Source of the DNA: Aeromonas allosaccharophila
GTDB taxonomy: Bacteria; Pseudomonadota; Gammaproteobacteria; Enterobacterales; Aeromonadaceae
Length of the DNA: 64,000 nt
NCBI RefSeq assembly: GCF_000819685.1
Contig: NZ_CDBR01000109.1
Location: 25,884-89,883 of the forward strand
Direction: 5' to 3'
Both the position numbers and the translations under genes were made by a program. Shown piece by piece: positions 1-8,602 of this stretch. Each line of letters opens with the position of its first letter. Positions within the stretch are counted from its first letter, which is position 1. The notes below the pieces were generated by a model. That model searched no databases. It was given only the letters and a program-made list of their open reading frames with translations, and had not been told where the DNA came from.

Positions 1-409
1 CCTGCGCGCCGCGATGTACCCCGCCAATGCCACCGGTGGCAAAGACCCGGATCCCCGCCATGGCGGCGATGATCATGGTGGAGGCGACCGTGGTGGCCCC
101 CATCCCCTTGCGCGCCAGCACGAACGGAATGTCGCGGCGGCTGCACTTGGTCACGTCGTGGCCAGCCCGGCCCAGCGCTTCCAGCGCCCCCGCATCGAGA
201 CCCACCTTGAGGCGGCCGTCGAGGATGGCGATGGTGGCCGGAATGGCGCCGTTATCGCGCACCACCTGCTCCACCTGACGGGCCGTCTCCACGTTCTGCG
301 GATAGGGCATGCCGTGGGAGATGATGGTGGATTCGAGGGCGACCACCGGTTTGCCAGCGGCCAGTGCGGCAGCCACTTCCGGTTGGATATCGAGGTAAGC
401 GTTCAGCAT
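1..409 (-). CDS. psuG: Pseudouridine-5'-phosphate glycosidase, N-terminal part (runs off left edge)
   Basis: The visible 136 residues begin [16 protein letters not shown] and contain the family hallmark [12 protein letters not shown] at about residues 26-37, followed by a glycine-rich stretch near [12 protein letters not shown]. The family splits pseudouridine 5'-phosphate into uracil and ribose 5-phosphate in the cytosol. The start codon overlaps the end of the upstream kinase gene by 7 nt (ATGCTGA), which implies translational coupling in a psuK-psuG operon. The C-terminal half lies outside the window. The call rests on the motif and on the partner gene. Confidence 0.93.
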   Translation of the reverse strand, partial: MLNAYLDIQPEVAAALAAGKPVVALESTIISHGMPYPQNVETARQVEQVVRDNGAIPATIAILDGRLKVGLDAGALEALGRAGHDVTKCSRRDIPFVLARKGMGATTVASTMIIAAMAGIRVFATGGIGGVHRGAQ

Positions 410-1494
410 GAGTACTCCTCCAGTATGCGGTCAACGGCGGTCTTGCTCAGACCGGAAAAAACGGTATCGGAACAATTGACGGTGAGGGCGGCGCAGCCCA
501 GGGCAAAGCGGGTGGTTTGGGCAATGTCGAGCTCTTGCAGCCAGGCGTGGGCGAGGCCAGCCATAAAGGCATCCCCGCCGCCGGTGACGTTGAGTACCGG
601 ACTGCCCAGCACCGGCAGGTGGCCCTGCTGCTCGCCATCGCTGTAGAAGATCCCCTGTTCACCCAGACTGAGGAACAGTCGCTTGACTCCGGCGCGGTGG
701 AACCAGGCGGCCACCATGGGCCAGGTTTCGGGCCCGGCGATGGTCATGCCGCACAGCTGCTCGGCTTCGCTGCGATTGGGTTTGAGGGTGTGGATCTTGC
801 CGAGCCAGGGGCGGATCTTCTCCACCTTGGCTACCGAGACGGTATCGACAAAGATGGCGTGATCCCCCTGTCGCTCGAACAGCCAGTCGAGGGTGTGGAT
901 GGCCAGATTGGTGTCGAGTACCCAGAGTCGGGCACCGCCGAGGAAGCCGCCGAGCGGGGTCAGGCGGGCGGGGGTGAGCTGCTCTATGATGGCCATGTCA
1001 TTGATGGCGCAGCTCATTTCGCCACTGCCATCATGCAGGCTGAGGTAGCAGGAGGTGGTATGGCCATCGAGCACCAGGGTCTGGCGCACATCGACGCCAG
1101 CCCGCTGGCTCACCTCCAATAGATGGTGGCCATACTGGTCGTTGCCGACTGCGGTCAGCAACCGGGTATCGCTGCCGAGCCGCGCCAGATTCTCGGCGAT
1201 ATTGCGGCCGACACCGCCCGCCGAGGTGCGCACCTTGCCCGGGTTGGAGTCGCCGAGCAGCAGGTTGTCGTGGCTGGTGCCGCAAATATCCATATTGGCA
1301 CCGCCGATCACCACCACGTAGGTGCCCTCTCGCAGTACATAACCTCTGCCTTGCACATACCCCTGCCGGATCAGGCTGGAGATGTGGCTGGCCAGCGCGG
1401 AGCGGCTGATGCCGAGGCGATCGGCCAGATCCTGCTGGGCAATCATGGGATCCTGACGCAGCAGGGCGAGGATCTCTTGTTCACGCTCAGTCAT
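403..1494 (-). CDS. psuK: Pseudouridine kinase (PfkB family) with N-terminal winged-helix domain
   Basis: This 363-residue protein starts [12 protein letters not shown]. Residues 1-60 look like a MarR/DeoR-type winged helix (a helix-turn-helix around [19 protein letters not shown]). The rest is a PfkB sugar kinase with the nucleotide/anion-hole motif [12 protein letters not shown] near the C-terminus and KPNRSEAE in the middle. It should phosphorylate pseudouridine for PsuG. I chose the ATG at 1494 rather than the longer frame to 1584, because the longer frame would run through the palindromic operator-like sites just upstream. The fused DNA-binding domain suggests it may regulate its own operon; that part is inference. 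Confidence 0.9.
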   Translation of the reverse strand: MTEREQEILALLRQDPMIAQQDLADRLGISRSALASHISSLIRQGYVQGRGYVLREGTYVVVIGGANMDICGTSHDNLLLGDSNPGKVRTSAGGVGRNIAENLARLGSDTRLLTAVGNDQYGHHLLEVSQRAGVDVRQTLVLDGHTTSCYLSLHDGSGEMSCAINDMAIIEQLTPARLTPLGGFLGGARLWVLDTNLAIHTLDWLFERQGDHAIFVDTVSVAKVEKIRPWLGKIHTLKPNRSEAEQLCGMTIAGPETWPMVAAWFHRAGVKRLFLSLGEQGIFYSDGEQQGHLPVLGSPVLNVTGGGDAFMAGLAHAWLQELDIAQTTRFALGCAALTVNCSDTVFSGLSKTAVDRILEEYSC

Positions 1495-1510
1495 AGACAA
1501 ACATCCATTT

Positions 1511-1546
1511 ACAAACGTTTGTCTATTATTTCCGATAAACGTTTGC
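1511..1546. promoter_or_regulatory. Two palindromic operator-like sites upstream of psuK
   Basis: ACAAACGTTTGT at 1511-1522 is a perfect 12-bp palindrome. ATAAACGTTTGC at 1535-1546 shares the AAACGTTT core. The centres are 24 bp apart, and the first site lies 17 nt upstream of the psuK start. They could be operators for a LacI/PurR-type repressor or for the HTH domain carried by PsuK itself. Confidence 0.5.
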
Positions 1547-1694
1547 CGGCTATCGGTTTGTCCAAAATCTGTCGGGTTGCGCACAAAAAATCGACATCCG
1601 TGATGGGGCGACGAGTCGTTAAGCCTGGCGAGGTACTTTTAACGGGTCGGTGGCCCCACCGCGGCTTATAATGGCCGCCGCAAGAGGAGGAGAG

Positions 1695-2150
1695 ATGATG
1701 AAAAAGAGTGCATTCTGCTGTGTGGGGCTGGTCAATCCCAAGTCCTCGGAAAATGTCGGCTCCGTGATGCGGGCTGCGGGCTGCTACGGGGTGGACGAGG
1801 TCTACTACACCGGCAACCGCTTCGAGCTGGCGCGCCGCTTTGCAACTGATACCAAGCAGATGGTGGAGAAGATCCCGCTGCTCGGAGTGGATGACCTGAT
1901 GGCGTTTATCCCGCAGGGATGCGTGCCCGTGGTGGTCGATCTGATCGACGGCGCCACGCCGCTCCCCGATTATGTCCACCCGGAGCGCGCCTTTTATATC
2001 TTCGGGCCGGAGGATGGCACGCTCGATCCCGCGCTCTACGGGGCGGTGAAAGATGTGGTCTATGTGCCGACTCAAGGCTGCATGAATCTGGCCGCTTCGG
2101 TCAATGTGATCCTCTATGATCGCTTGGCGAAGAGGATGAGGGGTGCGTAA
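1695..2150 (+). CDS. TrmH/SpoU-family RNA 2'-O-methyltransferase
   Basis: The protein is 151 residues, starting at ATG 1695 (or the adjacent ATG 1698) behind an AGGAGG ribosome site. SpoU-type features are the N-terminal NPKSSENVGSVMRAAGCYGV, the central FYIFGPEDGTL (SAM-binding motif 2) and C-terminal VPTQGCMNLAASVNVILYDR (motif 3). These make the trefoil-knot fold that methylates a ribose 2'-OH in tRNA or rRNA. It resembles TrmL/TrmH in motifs, but its target cannot be read from sequence. It converges on the next gene with only 14 bp between stops. Confidence 0.85.
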   Translation: MMKKSAFCCVGLVNPKSSENVGSVMRAAGCYGVDEVYYTGNRFELARRFATDTKQMVEKIPLLGVDDLMAFIPQGCVPVVVDLIDGATPLPDYVHPERAFYIFGPEDGTLDPALYGAVKDVVYVPTQGCMNLAASVNVILYDRLAKRMRGA

Positions 2151-2164
2151 TTAGCTCAGGGCTA

Positions 2165-2917
2165 TCATTCAGGTGTCGGGCTGGCTGTGGCTTTCTGTTC
2201 CAGTTCCCTGATAAACCCTTGGTAGTAGTCATAGAGCTGATAGTGCTTATAGATGTCAGCCAGAGTCCCGCTACGGATCAACTCAACCATCCCCTTATCC
2301 CAGAGCTCCATCATCCGGTTGCCCTGGGGGGTGTCGGCAAAGATGGGGTAGGTCGGGATCCAGCGCAGGAAGGCGCGATGCAGGTTGGGTGGAATGTCCT
2401 CATTTGCATAGAGCACGCCGGCAGTCAGGTAATAGCGATAGCGCTCTTTGCCGAGCAGTTGCAGAGCCATCTCATCGCTATCGATTTCATGCCACTGCAT
2501 GGTGACTGCAATGTATTTGTCGAATGCCCAGCCCCGTCGCCATAGCACAGATTGTCCCTGCAGGCTTTTTTCTCCCTGCCACTTTGGCTGCCATTTTTTG
2601 AGCATGAACACGGTCAGGTCATCCGCTGATGCGGGATAGCGAGGTTGTCGGACACCGGTGACTTCATCGCGATATACCCCCATCGCCATATCGCCTCCTT
2701 TTTTGGCAATCACAGCGAGAGCACGTTTATAGGGCACGATATGGGGGGTTACCTGATAACCGTGGGGTTGGTAGATGGCGCGAACCAGATCGAGATAAAT
2801 GCCTTTGCCATCTTGTTGGCAAAAGCCGGGCCAGTCATCGCAATAAACCTCAATAGAATCTGCCCGGCAATTAACCACCGTGCACAAACAACAGAGTAAC
2901 AGACAGATGCGTAACAT
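2165..2917 (-). CDS. Periplasmic substrate-binding protein (SBP_bac_3-like)
   Basis: This 250-residue protein has a signal peptide (MLRICLLLCCLCTVVNCRA, cleavage likely near residue 19). The mature part begins SIEVYCDDWPGFCQQDGKGIYLDLVRAIY, the usual opening of amino-acid-type binding proteins. The C-terminal part (MMELWDKGMVELIRSGTLADIYKHY) matches the last helices of that fold. No ABC permease or ATPase lies beside it, so it is an orphan binding protein or periplasmic sensor component. The ligand is unknown. I used the ATG at 2917 because it gives a clean signal peptide; the open frame upstream of it is not signal-like. Confidence 0.75.
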   Translation of the reverse strand: MLRICLLLCCLCTVVNCRADSIEVYCDDWPGFCQQDGKGIYLDLVRAIYQPHGYQVTPHIVPYKRALAVIAKKGGDMAMGVYRDEVTGVRQPRYPASADDLTVFMLKKWQPKWQGEKSLQGQSVLWRRGWAFDKYIAVTMQWHEIDSDEMALQLLGKERYRYYLTAGVLYANEDIPPNLHRAFLRWIPTYPIFADTPQGNRMMELWDKGMVELIRSGTLADIYKHYQLYDYYQGFIRELEQKATASPTPE

Positions 2918-3107
2918 GGTCAGCGCAGGTCTCGTTGGGGCAAAGGGAAAACGGATACCCTGCTTTATACCATGGCATTGATCGTGACAGGACGTAGAAA
3001 AATTCTCGCATCTCCATTTTGCGACAGGGTCGAGGGTTATTTTCGGTCGGGTTGTTATGATCATGAAAAGATTCAATAGTGCCCCAATCAGGAGAGGAGA
3101 CTGCATT

Positions 3108-3539
3108 ATGCCATCGATCAAAACGCTGCTCTGTCCGGTCGATTTTTCCCAAATGTCCCGTGCGGTACTCGACTATGCCGTATTCATGGCGCAGAGCCAT
3201 CAGGCCCAGCTCAAGCTGATCCACGTGGTCGATCAACTGCACGGTTTTGACAGCTACAAAATCCTGCATATGACGGCAGTCGAGATCACCCACGAGATGG
3301 AGCGTCAGGCCAAAGCCCAGCTCAAAGAGCTGGTGGCGACGCTGCCGATCCCTGCCACCTTTGATATTCGCTTTGGCCGCGCTGCCGACGAGATCGTGAT
3401 TCAAGCCAAGGATGATGAGGTGGAGCTGATCGTGATGGGCAGTCACGGCCGCTCCGGCATCAGCCATCTGCTGGTAGGCAGTGTCGCAGAATCCGTGGTG
3501 CGTCATGCTCCCTGCCCGGTACTGGTGGTGCGCCAATAA
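3108..3539 (+). CDS. Universal stress protein, UspA family
   Basis: The gene encodes 143 residues from ATG 3108, behind a GGAGAGGAG ribosome site. It shows the Usp fold: KTLLCPVDFSQMSRAVLDYAV at the start, HVVDQLHG after strand 2, and the ATP-binding signature GSHGRSGISHLLVGSVAESVVRHAPCPVLVV at the end (G-2x-G-9x-GS). This places it among the ATP-binding Usp proteins, which act in cytosolic stress responses. It is monocistronic, ending at its own terminator. Confidence 0.9.
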   Translation: MPSIKTLLCPVDFSQMSRAVLDYAVFMAQSHQAQLKLIHVVDQLHGFDSYKILHMTAVEITHEMERQAKAQLKELVATLPIPATFDIRFGRAADEIVIQAKDDEVELIVMGSHGRSGISHLLVGSVAESVVRHAPCPVLVVRQ

Positions 3540-3572
3540 CGCGCCCCGTTTAGCGTGAAAAGCGTAACAAAC

Positions 3573-3602
3573 AAGGCCAGCGATTGCTGGCCTTGCGTTT
3601 TC
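3573..3602 (+). terminator. Rho-independent terminator after usp gene
   Basis: A 9-bp stem AAGGCCAGC/GCTGGCCTT with a GATT loop is followed by a T-rich tail. It lies 33 bp after the stop codon. Confidence 0.8.
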
Positions 3603-3616
3603 TGCTGCCGTGCCCG

Positions 3617-4252
3617 CTAGCCGTGGGCGTAGATGACACTCCCTCCCTTGATGGTATCTATGATGGCCCGGGCCTGCTCCTTGGGCAGGGCCGGGCAACC
3701 CCAGCTGCGGCCCAGCTTGTCATATTTGCGCAGATGGGCCGGGCTGGCATAGGTGGCGCCATGTACCACAATGGCGCGTTTGCGAGCATTGCTGTTCTTG
3801 CCGGGGCTGAGCCCGTCCAGCCGCAGGGAGTAGCCATGCTTGCCCAGATAGGTTTCAGCGGTGCGGTAGACACCGAGGGAGCTTTGCCGGGAGTTGAGCT
3901 GGTTGGAAAAGCGTTCTGCGGCCAACTCACCCGAGTTGCGGCCATGGCTGACCCAAGTGTGATAGAGCAGCTTGTGGCGTTTCATGTCGATGACAAACAG
4001 TCTGCGCTGGGTAGATGGCTTGCTGTAATCGATGATGGTGAGAATGGCTTTGCGCTTGTGGCGCACGGTTTGATAACTGTTGAGGGCTTGGCGAAAGGTC
4101 TGTTTGTCCAGCTTGCCTGCCAGACCCAGCTGGCGATAGAGGCTCTGATCCCAGCTGGCATCTGCGGTGCTGCTCCAGATGAGCGATATCAACAGCAGTG
4201 GCAACAGCAACCACCCGTGTTGCCAGCCTGTGTTCCGGTCTGCTTGTCCCAT
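3617..4252 (-). CDS. Murein L,D-transpeptidase catalytic-domain family protein
   Basis: The 211-residue protein has an N-terminal hydrophobic export segment (residues 14-27, cleavage probably after ADA). The C-terminal half holds the YkuD-like active site: His164 in VVHGATY and Cys186 in GRSWGCPALP. Such proteins form or trim 3-3 crosslinks, or attach proteins to peptidoglycan, in the periplasm. The spacing and the SWGCPAL sequence fit the compact 'YkuD_2' branch rather than the LdtA-E type. No LysM or peptidoglycan-binding domain is visible. Confidence 0.82.
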   Translation of the reverse strand: MGQADRNTGWQHGWLLLPLLLISLIWSSTADASWDQSLYRQLGLAGKLDKQTFRQALNSYQTVRHKRKAILTIIDYSKPSTQRRLFVIDMKRHKLLYHTWVSHGRNSGELAAERFSNQLNSRQSSLGVYRTAETYLGKHGYSLRLDGLSPGKNSNARKRAIVVHGATYASPAHLRKYDKLGRSWGCPALPKEQARAIIDTIKGGSVIYAHG

Positions 4253-4343
4253 CCTTGCATCTCTCCTTTGGCATTCCCTGCAACAGAGCTGATATCGCCC
4301 TCAATCTGCTCGATAGTTATATGCAAGGCGCTGAAAAGGCGCA

Positions 4344-4371
4344 ATAAAAAAACCGGCCGCAGAGCGGCCGG
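4344..4371 (-). terminator. Terminator of the porin gene
   Basis: On the minus strand, CCGGCCG pairs with CGGCCGG around a short loop and is followed by a run of T (read from A's at 4344-4352). It sits 55 bp past the porin stop. Confidence 0.85.
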
Positions 4372-4426
4372 AAGTAATTCAAACAGTAGACATTGGTATC
4401 ACAGGGTATAACTGACTTCCAATTAC

Positions 4427-5506
4427 TTAGAAGTTGTACTGCAGAGCCACACCAACTACGTCGTCAGTGTTCTGACCCAGCTTGCTGGTAGAGTCAGCAA
4501 CGGAATCCAGCAGGTTGACCTTGTAGTCAACGTAGGCGTTGAAGTTGTCGGTGAAGTTGTACCAGGCACCGATAGATACGTACTCGGTGTAGGTATCATC
4601 GATACCGTGAGCAGTGTCTTTTACATCAGTGCGCAGGTAAGCCAGAGAAGGCTTGAACTTGCCGAGGGTGTACTGGGCAACGGCTTCGTAACCATCGTGC
4701 TTCTCGGCGTAGCCGTTGTTGACGAACAGGTGGTTCTCACCGTGGGAGTAGGTCGCCGCCAGATAGAGGTCACCCACAGCATACTTGGCACCAAAGCCCA
4801 TCAGCTTGGCATCCTGGTCGCCACCAAAGGCGGCATAGCGAGCTTGCTCGTCGGTCTTGCCAGCCTGGTTATAGGCAGCAGACAGGCCCAGACCCATATC
4901 GAAGTCATAGGAAGCAGCTACAGCAAAACCTTCTTTGGAACCTTTCTTGTTCCAAGTGATGCCATTGGTGGTGAAGTTGGAGCGATCAGCATTCTGCGGA
5001 TCGTTGTTGCCGGTGAACTGGGCACCCAGGGTCAGACCGTTGTAGGTGTACAGGTACTGGGCCAGACCGTTGGTACGGCCGGTACCGAATACTTCGGTGC
5101 CTTTGCCCAGGCCGTCACCGCCCCACTCGGGCAGTACGTCGGTGTAGTCGTTCACGATGCGGAACAGACCATCCTGACGACCGTAGCTGAATGCGCCGAA
5201 ACGGTCGTGCTTGATGCCTGCGTAAGCGTAACGCAGTTCGTCGTTGTCAGAACCGGAGGTCGGCAGGTTGTACTCGGCAAAACCGAATGCCTTCATCTCG
5301 GGAGCAATCTTGGTCTCGCCGCGCATGTTTACACGGAAGTAGCTCTGGTCACCTTCGGAACCGTTGTCATCAGTGCCGTAGTACATACCCTGAGCACGGC
5401 CACCGATATCCAGCTTGGTATCGTTCTGGTTGTAAACGGTAGCGGCATGAGCGCCGCTCGCCAGCAGCAGGCTGGAGATGGCAATAGTCAGTGCAGACTT
5501 CTTCAT
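4427..5506 (-). CDS. Outer-membrane porin (general Gram-negative porin)
   Basis: This 359-residue protein has a classic signal peptide, MKKSALTIAISSLLLASGAHA. The mature part starts ATVYNQNDTKLDIGGRAQG, as in OmpC/OmpU-type trimeric porins. It has the PEWGGDGLG constriction-loop region after YGRQDGLFRIVNDYTD, alternating beta strands throughout, and a terminal Phe (VGVALQYNF) that acts as the BAM recognition signal. Its codon choice looks biased, as in highly expressed genes. It stands alone with a strong terminator and a 262-bp upstream region that probably holds complex regulation. The exact porin class cannot be settled without alignment. Confidence 0.92.
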   Translation of the reverse strand: MKKSALTIAISSLLLASGAHAATVYNQNDTKLDIGGRAQGMYYGTDDNGSEGDQSYFRVNMRGETKIAPEMKAFGFAEYNLPTSGSDNDELRYAYAGIKHDRFGAFSYGRQDGLFRIVNDYTDVLPEWGGDGLGKGTEVFGTGRTNGLAQYLYTYNGLTLGAQFTGNNDPQNADRSNFTTNGITWNKKGSKEGFAVAASYDFDMGLGLSAAYNQAGKTDEQARYAAFGGDQDAKLMGFGAKYAVGDLYLAATYSHGENHLFVNNGYAEKHDGYEAVAQYTLGKFKPSLAYLRTDVKDTAHGIDDTYTEYVSIGAWYNFTDNFNAYVDYKVNLLDSVADSTSKLGQNTDDVVGVALQYNF

Positions 5507-5768
5507 ATGCTTTATTCCTCTGATGTAAACACTTGGACCTGTTCCGGTCTTTGTTAGTTTGATCGGGATTGAACCGATGGGGACAAGGTAGAGCGGTTAA
5601 CCTTGACTGGAGCTGAATCAGCGGCGGGTTACTTGTTGATGACTTTATTGTCATTATTGGGGCGGGCGGGTGATTGGTATTTTTGTTGTTCAGAATCAAG
5701 TGATTAGTTTTTAACTGCAGACAGGAAAACGGCAGTGTTTGTATAAAACACAGCCGTTTTGAACACGA

Positions 5769-6569
5769 TCAGAGCGGTTTTTGCCACAGAGTCAGCAGCA
5801 GATCCTGTTCCAGCTCATCCGGGCCCTGTTGAGCGAAAGCGTGACGCTGCTCACCGGTGGCGCGCCAGCCGAGGCGACTGGTCTCCAGAATAAAGCTGCG
5901 CATGGCGTGATCCATGCTGAGGCTGAACTGACAGCGTTGTTGGGCCACCTGATTAAGGCCACCGAGGGTCGGCCAGCTGAGGGGGTGTTCCATGCTCACC
6001 GGGTTGAGGCTGACCCGCAGTTGCCACTGATGACGGGGGCCCGGCTGCAGATAGAGCAGATAGCCACCGGGGGCCAGCCACTCCGCCAGCAATTCGCTTC
6101 TTACCTTGAGATCGTTGACCAGCAGCACCTGAGCCGAGCCCGGCTGCAGCGGCGCGCGGGCGGGGTCGGCAATGACAAACTGGCCGTCCGGTTGCGCTTT
6201 TTTGGCGGCAAAGATGGTGTTCTTGGCGATATCAACACCAGCAAACTGCCAGCCGGGCAGACGCTCTGCCAGCGCACGGCAGTAGTAGCCTTCACCGCAC
6301 CCGAGATGGATCAGCTCTTGCGGGGCCAGCGGAGAGAGCAGGGCGGCCATGGCCTCGACCAGCGGCAGTTGGTGGCCAGCTTCCAGAAAGTGGTGCTTGG
6401 CGCGCATCAGGGCGCGGCTGTCGCTGTCTTTGGGATTCTTCTTGCCGGGGATGAGATCCAGATAACCTTCCGGTGCCGGATCGAAGTGATGCTTGTTGTC
6501 GCAATAGCGGCCCTGGGAGGCTTCATGAAGATGAAGCGGGCTGCGGCAACGGGGACATTGAAGGTGCAT
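5769..6569 (-). CDS. rlmA: 23S rRNA (guanine(745)-N(1))-methyltransferase
   Basis: The 266-residue protein begins MHLQCPRCRSPLHLHEASQGRYC, the Cys/His zinc site that defines RlmA. EGYLDLIPGKKNPKDSDSRALMRAKHHFLEAGHQLPL follows, almost diagnostic of the family. A Rossmann SAM-binding site lies at LIHLGCGEGYYCRALAE, about residues 86-102. It methylates G745 in helix 35 of 23S rRNA. I chose ATG 6569 over the upstream frame because the zinc site normally begins within the first few residues. It is transcribed alone, downstream of crp but separated from it by a terminator. Confidence 0.93.
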   Translation of the reverse strand: MHLQCPRCRSPLHLHEASQGRYCDNKHHFDPAPEGYLDLIPGKKNPKDSDSRALMRAKHHFLEAGHQLPLVEAMAALLSPLAPQELIHLGCGEGYYCRALAERLPGWQFAGVDIAKNTIFAAKKAQPDGQFVIADPARAPLQPGSAQVLLVNDLKVRSELLAEWLAPGGYLLYLQPGPRHQWQLRVSLNPVSMEHPLSWPTLGGLNQVAQQRCQFSLSMDHAMRSFILETSRLGWRATGEQRHAFAQQGPDELEQDLLLTLWQKPL

Positions 6570-6630
6570 AGAAACTCTCTTGGCGAACGCCGAAACAGGA
6601 AGGGCGTTCGGGATTATAGGGGAGAGGATC

Positions 6631-6658
6631 AAAAAAGGCTGCCGTAGCAGCCTTTTTT
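6631..6658. terminator. Bidirectional terminator between crp and rlmA
   Basis: A 12-bp stem (AAAAAAGGCTGC/GCAGCCTTTTTT) with a CGTA loop carries T runs on both strands. It is well placed to stop crp transcription 35 bp after its stop. Confidence 0.9.
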
Positions 6659-6693
6659 ATCCCAAGGCCTCTGTCAGGCCCGTGGACGGGTCA

Positions 6694-7332
6694 TCAGCGA
6701 GTGCCAAATACCACAATGGTCTTGCCGTGAGCAGAGATGAGCTCCTGCTCTTCCAGCATCTTGAGGATGCGGCCCACGGTTTCACGGGAGCAGCCTACGA
6801 TCTGGCCGATCTCCTGGCGGGTGATCTTGATCTGCATGCCATCCGGGTGGGTCATGGCATCCGGCTGTTTGGCCAGGTTGAGCAGGGTCTGGGCGATCCG
6901 GCCGGTCACATCCAGGAAGGCGAGGTTACCCACTTTCTGGCTGGTGTGCTGCAGGCGCTTGGCCATCTGGCCAGAGAGGCGCAGCAGAATGTCCGGGTTG
7001 ACCTGGATCAGCTGGCGGAACTTCTTGTAGGAGATCTCTGCGACTTCGCAGGATCCTTTGGCGCGAACCCAGGCGGAGCGCTCGGGGTTCTCGTTCTCTT
7101 CGAACATCCCCATCTCGCCCAGGAAGTCGCCCTGATTGAGATAGGAGAGGATCATCTCTTTGCCCTCATCGTCCTTGATCAAGACGGCCACCGTGCCCTT
7201 GACGATGTAGTAGAGGGTCTCCGCTTTTTCACCCGCATGAATCAGGGTGCTCTTGGCGGGATACTTATGAATGTGGCAGTGCGACAAGAACCATTCCAGG
7301 GTGGGATCGCTTTGCGGTTTGCCAATGACCAT
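6694..7332 (-). CDS. crp: cAMP receptor protein (CRP)
   Basis: This 212-residue protein starts [19 protein letters not shown]. It contains the cyclic-nucleotide pocket with GEMGMFEE and ERSAWVRAK (the conserved Arg/Ser pair). A long dimer helix around [14 protein letters not shown] follows, then the recognition helix in [15 protein letters not shown]. It is nearly colinear with E. coli CRP (210 residues). CRP activates catabolic genes when bound to cAMP; several genes here (acs, cstA) belong to pathways CRP controls in relatives. I used ATG 7332 because it matches the family N-terminus. Confidence 0.98.
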   Translation of the reverse strand: MVIGKPQSDPTLEWFLSHCHIHKYPAKSTLIHAGEKAETLYYIVKGTVAVLIKDDEGKEMILSYLNQGDFLGEMGMFEENENPERSAWVRAKGSCEVAEISYKKFRQLIQVNPDILLRLSGQMAKRLQHTSQKVGNLAFLDVTGRIAQTLLNLAKQPDAMTHPDGMQIKITRQEIGQIVGCSRETVGRILKMLEEQELISAHGKTIVVFGTR

Positions 7333-7661
7333 GAGAATTCCTCTGTAGTGTCTTTTTATGGACTTGTGCGTCCGGGCAAGTTGCCAATCTTGCCATTCCT
7401 TGTATTGGTCGCAGTAGGATAAGAGCCTTTGCCTGTGCTGACAAGGCTTTGCGGGCTTTTGAAAGAGCCCTTTGAGTAATGCCTGCTGCGCCGCTGCGGC
7501 CATTCTAGGGAAGATAGCGCTCGGAGATGTTGATTTTGATCTATTTCCATCCCGACAGTCGCCTCCCCACCGGGTCTGCGCATCGAGATATGCCGCTAGT
7601 CCGATGGCTGGGGTATGCTAGGCAGATCATACTATGGCGACAATAACTGAGGACGCGTGAG
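7333..7661. other. Divergent crp / OsmC-type gene intergenic region
   Basis: This 329-bp region must hold the crp promoter (leftward) and the promoter of the OsmC-type gene (rightward). I saw no gene in it, and no convincing full CRP palindrome. Confidence 0.5.
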
Positions 7662-8066
7662 ATGAAAGCCAGGGTCAGCTGGGTGGAAGGAATGAAGTTT
7701 GTGGGTGAGAGCGAATCCGGTCACAAGGTGATTCTGGATGGCGCCAACCCCGGTGAGGGCGCCAGCCCGATGGAGATGATCCTGCTGGCAGTCGGCGGCT
7801 GCAGCTCTATCGATGTGGTCTCTATCCTCGAGAAAGCGCGCCAGTCGGTAACTGCATGTCATGTCGATGTCAGTGGCGAGCGGGTCGATAGCGTGCCGCG
7901 GGTCTTCGAGACGATTAATCTGCACTTCGTGGTGACAGGCAAGGGATTGGCAGAGAAGCAGGTAGCCAGAGCGGTGGATCTGTCGATGGAAAAATATTGT
8001 TCTGTTTCCCTGATGTTGGAAAAAGCGGTACAAATTACCCATAGTTATCAAATTGTTGAAGCTTGA
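7662..8066 (+). CDS. yhfA: OsmC/Ohr-family protein, YhfA type
   Basis: The 134-residue protein has the OsmC fold: an N-terminal beta sheet, GEGASPMEMILLAVGGCSSIDVVSILEKAR (central helix with the first reactive Cys) and MEKYCSVSLMLEKAV (second Cys). YhfA sits beside crp in E. coli as well, which supports the symbol. OsmC-fold proteins reduce organic peroxides with a Cys pair. YhfA members keep the two cysteines, but their substrate has not been settled to my knowledge. Confidence 0.88.
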   Translation: MKARVSWVEGMKFVGESESGHKVILDGANPGEGASPMEMILLAVGGCSSIDVVSILEKARQSVTACHVDVSGERVDSVPRVFETINLHFVVTGKGLAEKQVARAVDLSMEKYCSVSLMLEKAVQITHSYQIVEA

Positions 8067-8096
8067 TAACTGACGATTGTTTCGTTGAATCCCTGC

Positions 8097-8157
8097 CATA
8101 AGGCCATCACCTCAGGCCACGGCACAAGGTCATTACATAAGGCCACCACATAAGGAA
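8097..8157. repeat. Degenerate short tandem repeats before the MliC-like gene
   Basis: Imperfect copies of a CATAAGGCCATCAC-like unit (CATAAGGCCACCA, CATAAGGAAA, TCAGGCCACGGCAC) fill the 60 bp upstream of the lipoprotein gene. The last copy overlaps the ribosome-binding site (AAGGAAAG). Function is unknown. Confidence 0.5.
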
Positions 8158-8163
8158 AGTGCA

Positions 8164-8460
8164 ATGAAAAAATTGATCGCTCTGCTTCCCCTGCTGGGTC
8201 TGGTTGCTTGCAGCAGTCCACAGCCTACCCAGTATCAATACAGCCAGTACCAGTGTGGCGAAGAGATGCTGGCCATTACCTATGATGCCCAGGCTGACAT
8301 GGTGCAGTTCCCCTATGCCGGGGTTTACCACAAGCTGGGCCGCGTTGAGGCTGAGTCCGGTGCCAAATATTCAGACGGTGTGACCACCTTCTGGAATCAG
8401 GACAAGCAAGGGCTGCTCACCCAGAAAGGGGTGACCCTGCTGACCTGTACGCTGAAATAA
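8164..8460 (+). CDS. MliC-family lipoprotein (C-type lysozyme inhibitor)
   Basis: This 98-residue lipoprotein has a signal peptide ending in LVAC (acylated Cys16). The mature domain shows the MliC/YdhA pattern YQCGEEMLAITYD ... SGAKYSDGVTTFWNQDKQGLL ... LLTC, with Cys residues at both ends that form a disulfide. These proteins sit in the outer membrane and plug host lysozyme through the invariant Ser/Lys loop. Here the equivalent region reads SGAKYSDG, so the inhibitory Ser and Lys appear present. It is a single gene. Confidence 0.85.
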   Translation: MKKLIALLPLLGLVACSSPQPTQYQYSQYQCGEEMLAITYDAQADMVQFPYAGVYHKLGRVEAESGAKYSDGVTTFWNQDKQGLLTQKGVTLLTCTLK

Positions 8461-8540
8461 GTGGCTGCACAGGTCTGAAGGTGTGCGGCTGTGTCCCCCA
8501 ATCTGGCCAGGGTCAGATTGGGTCAAGAGGTTGACAGCAC

Positions 8541-8575
8541 AAAAAAACGGCTTGCCGGGAGGCAAGCCGTTTTTC
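8541..8575. terminator. Bidirectional terminator between two convergent lipoprotein genes
   Basis: The stem AACGGCTTGCC/GGCAAGCCGTT is extended by A/T runs on both sides and has a GGGA loop. It serves both the rightward MliC-like gene and the leftward lipoprotein gene. Confidence 0.88.
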
Positions 8576-8602
8576 TATCTATCCATTATCGCTAAACAAG
8601 CG

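Noticed and set aside
7333..7661. CRP autoregulatory site upstream of crp
   Set aside because: TGTTGATTTTGATCT near 7527 is suggestive but does not fit TGTGA-N6-TCACA.
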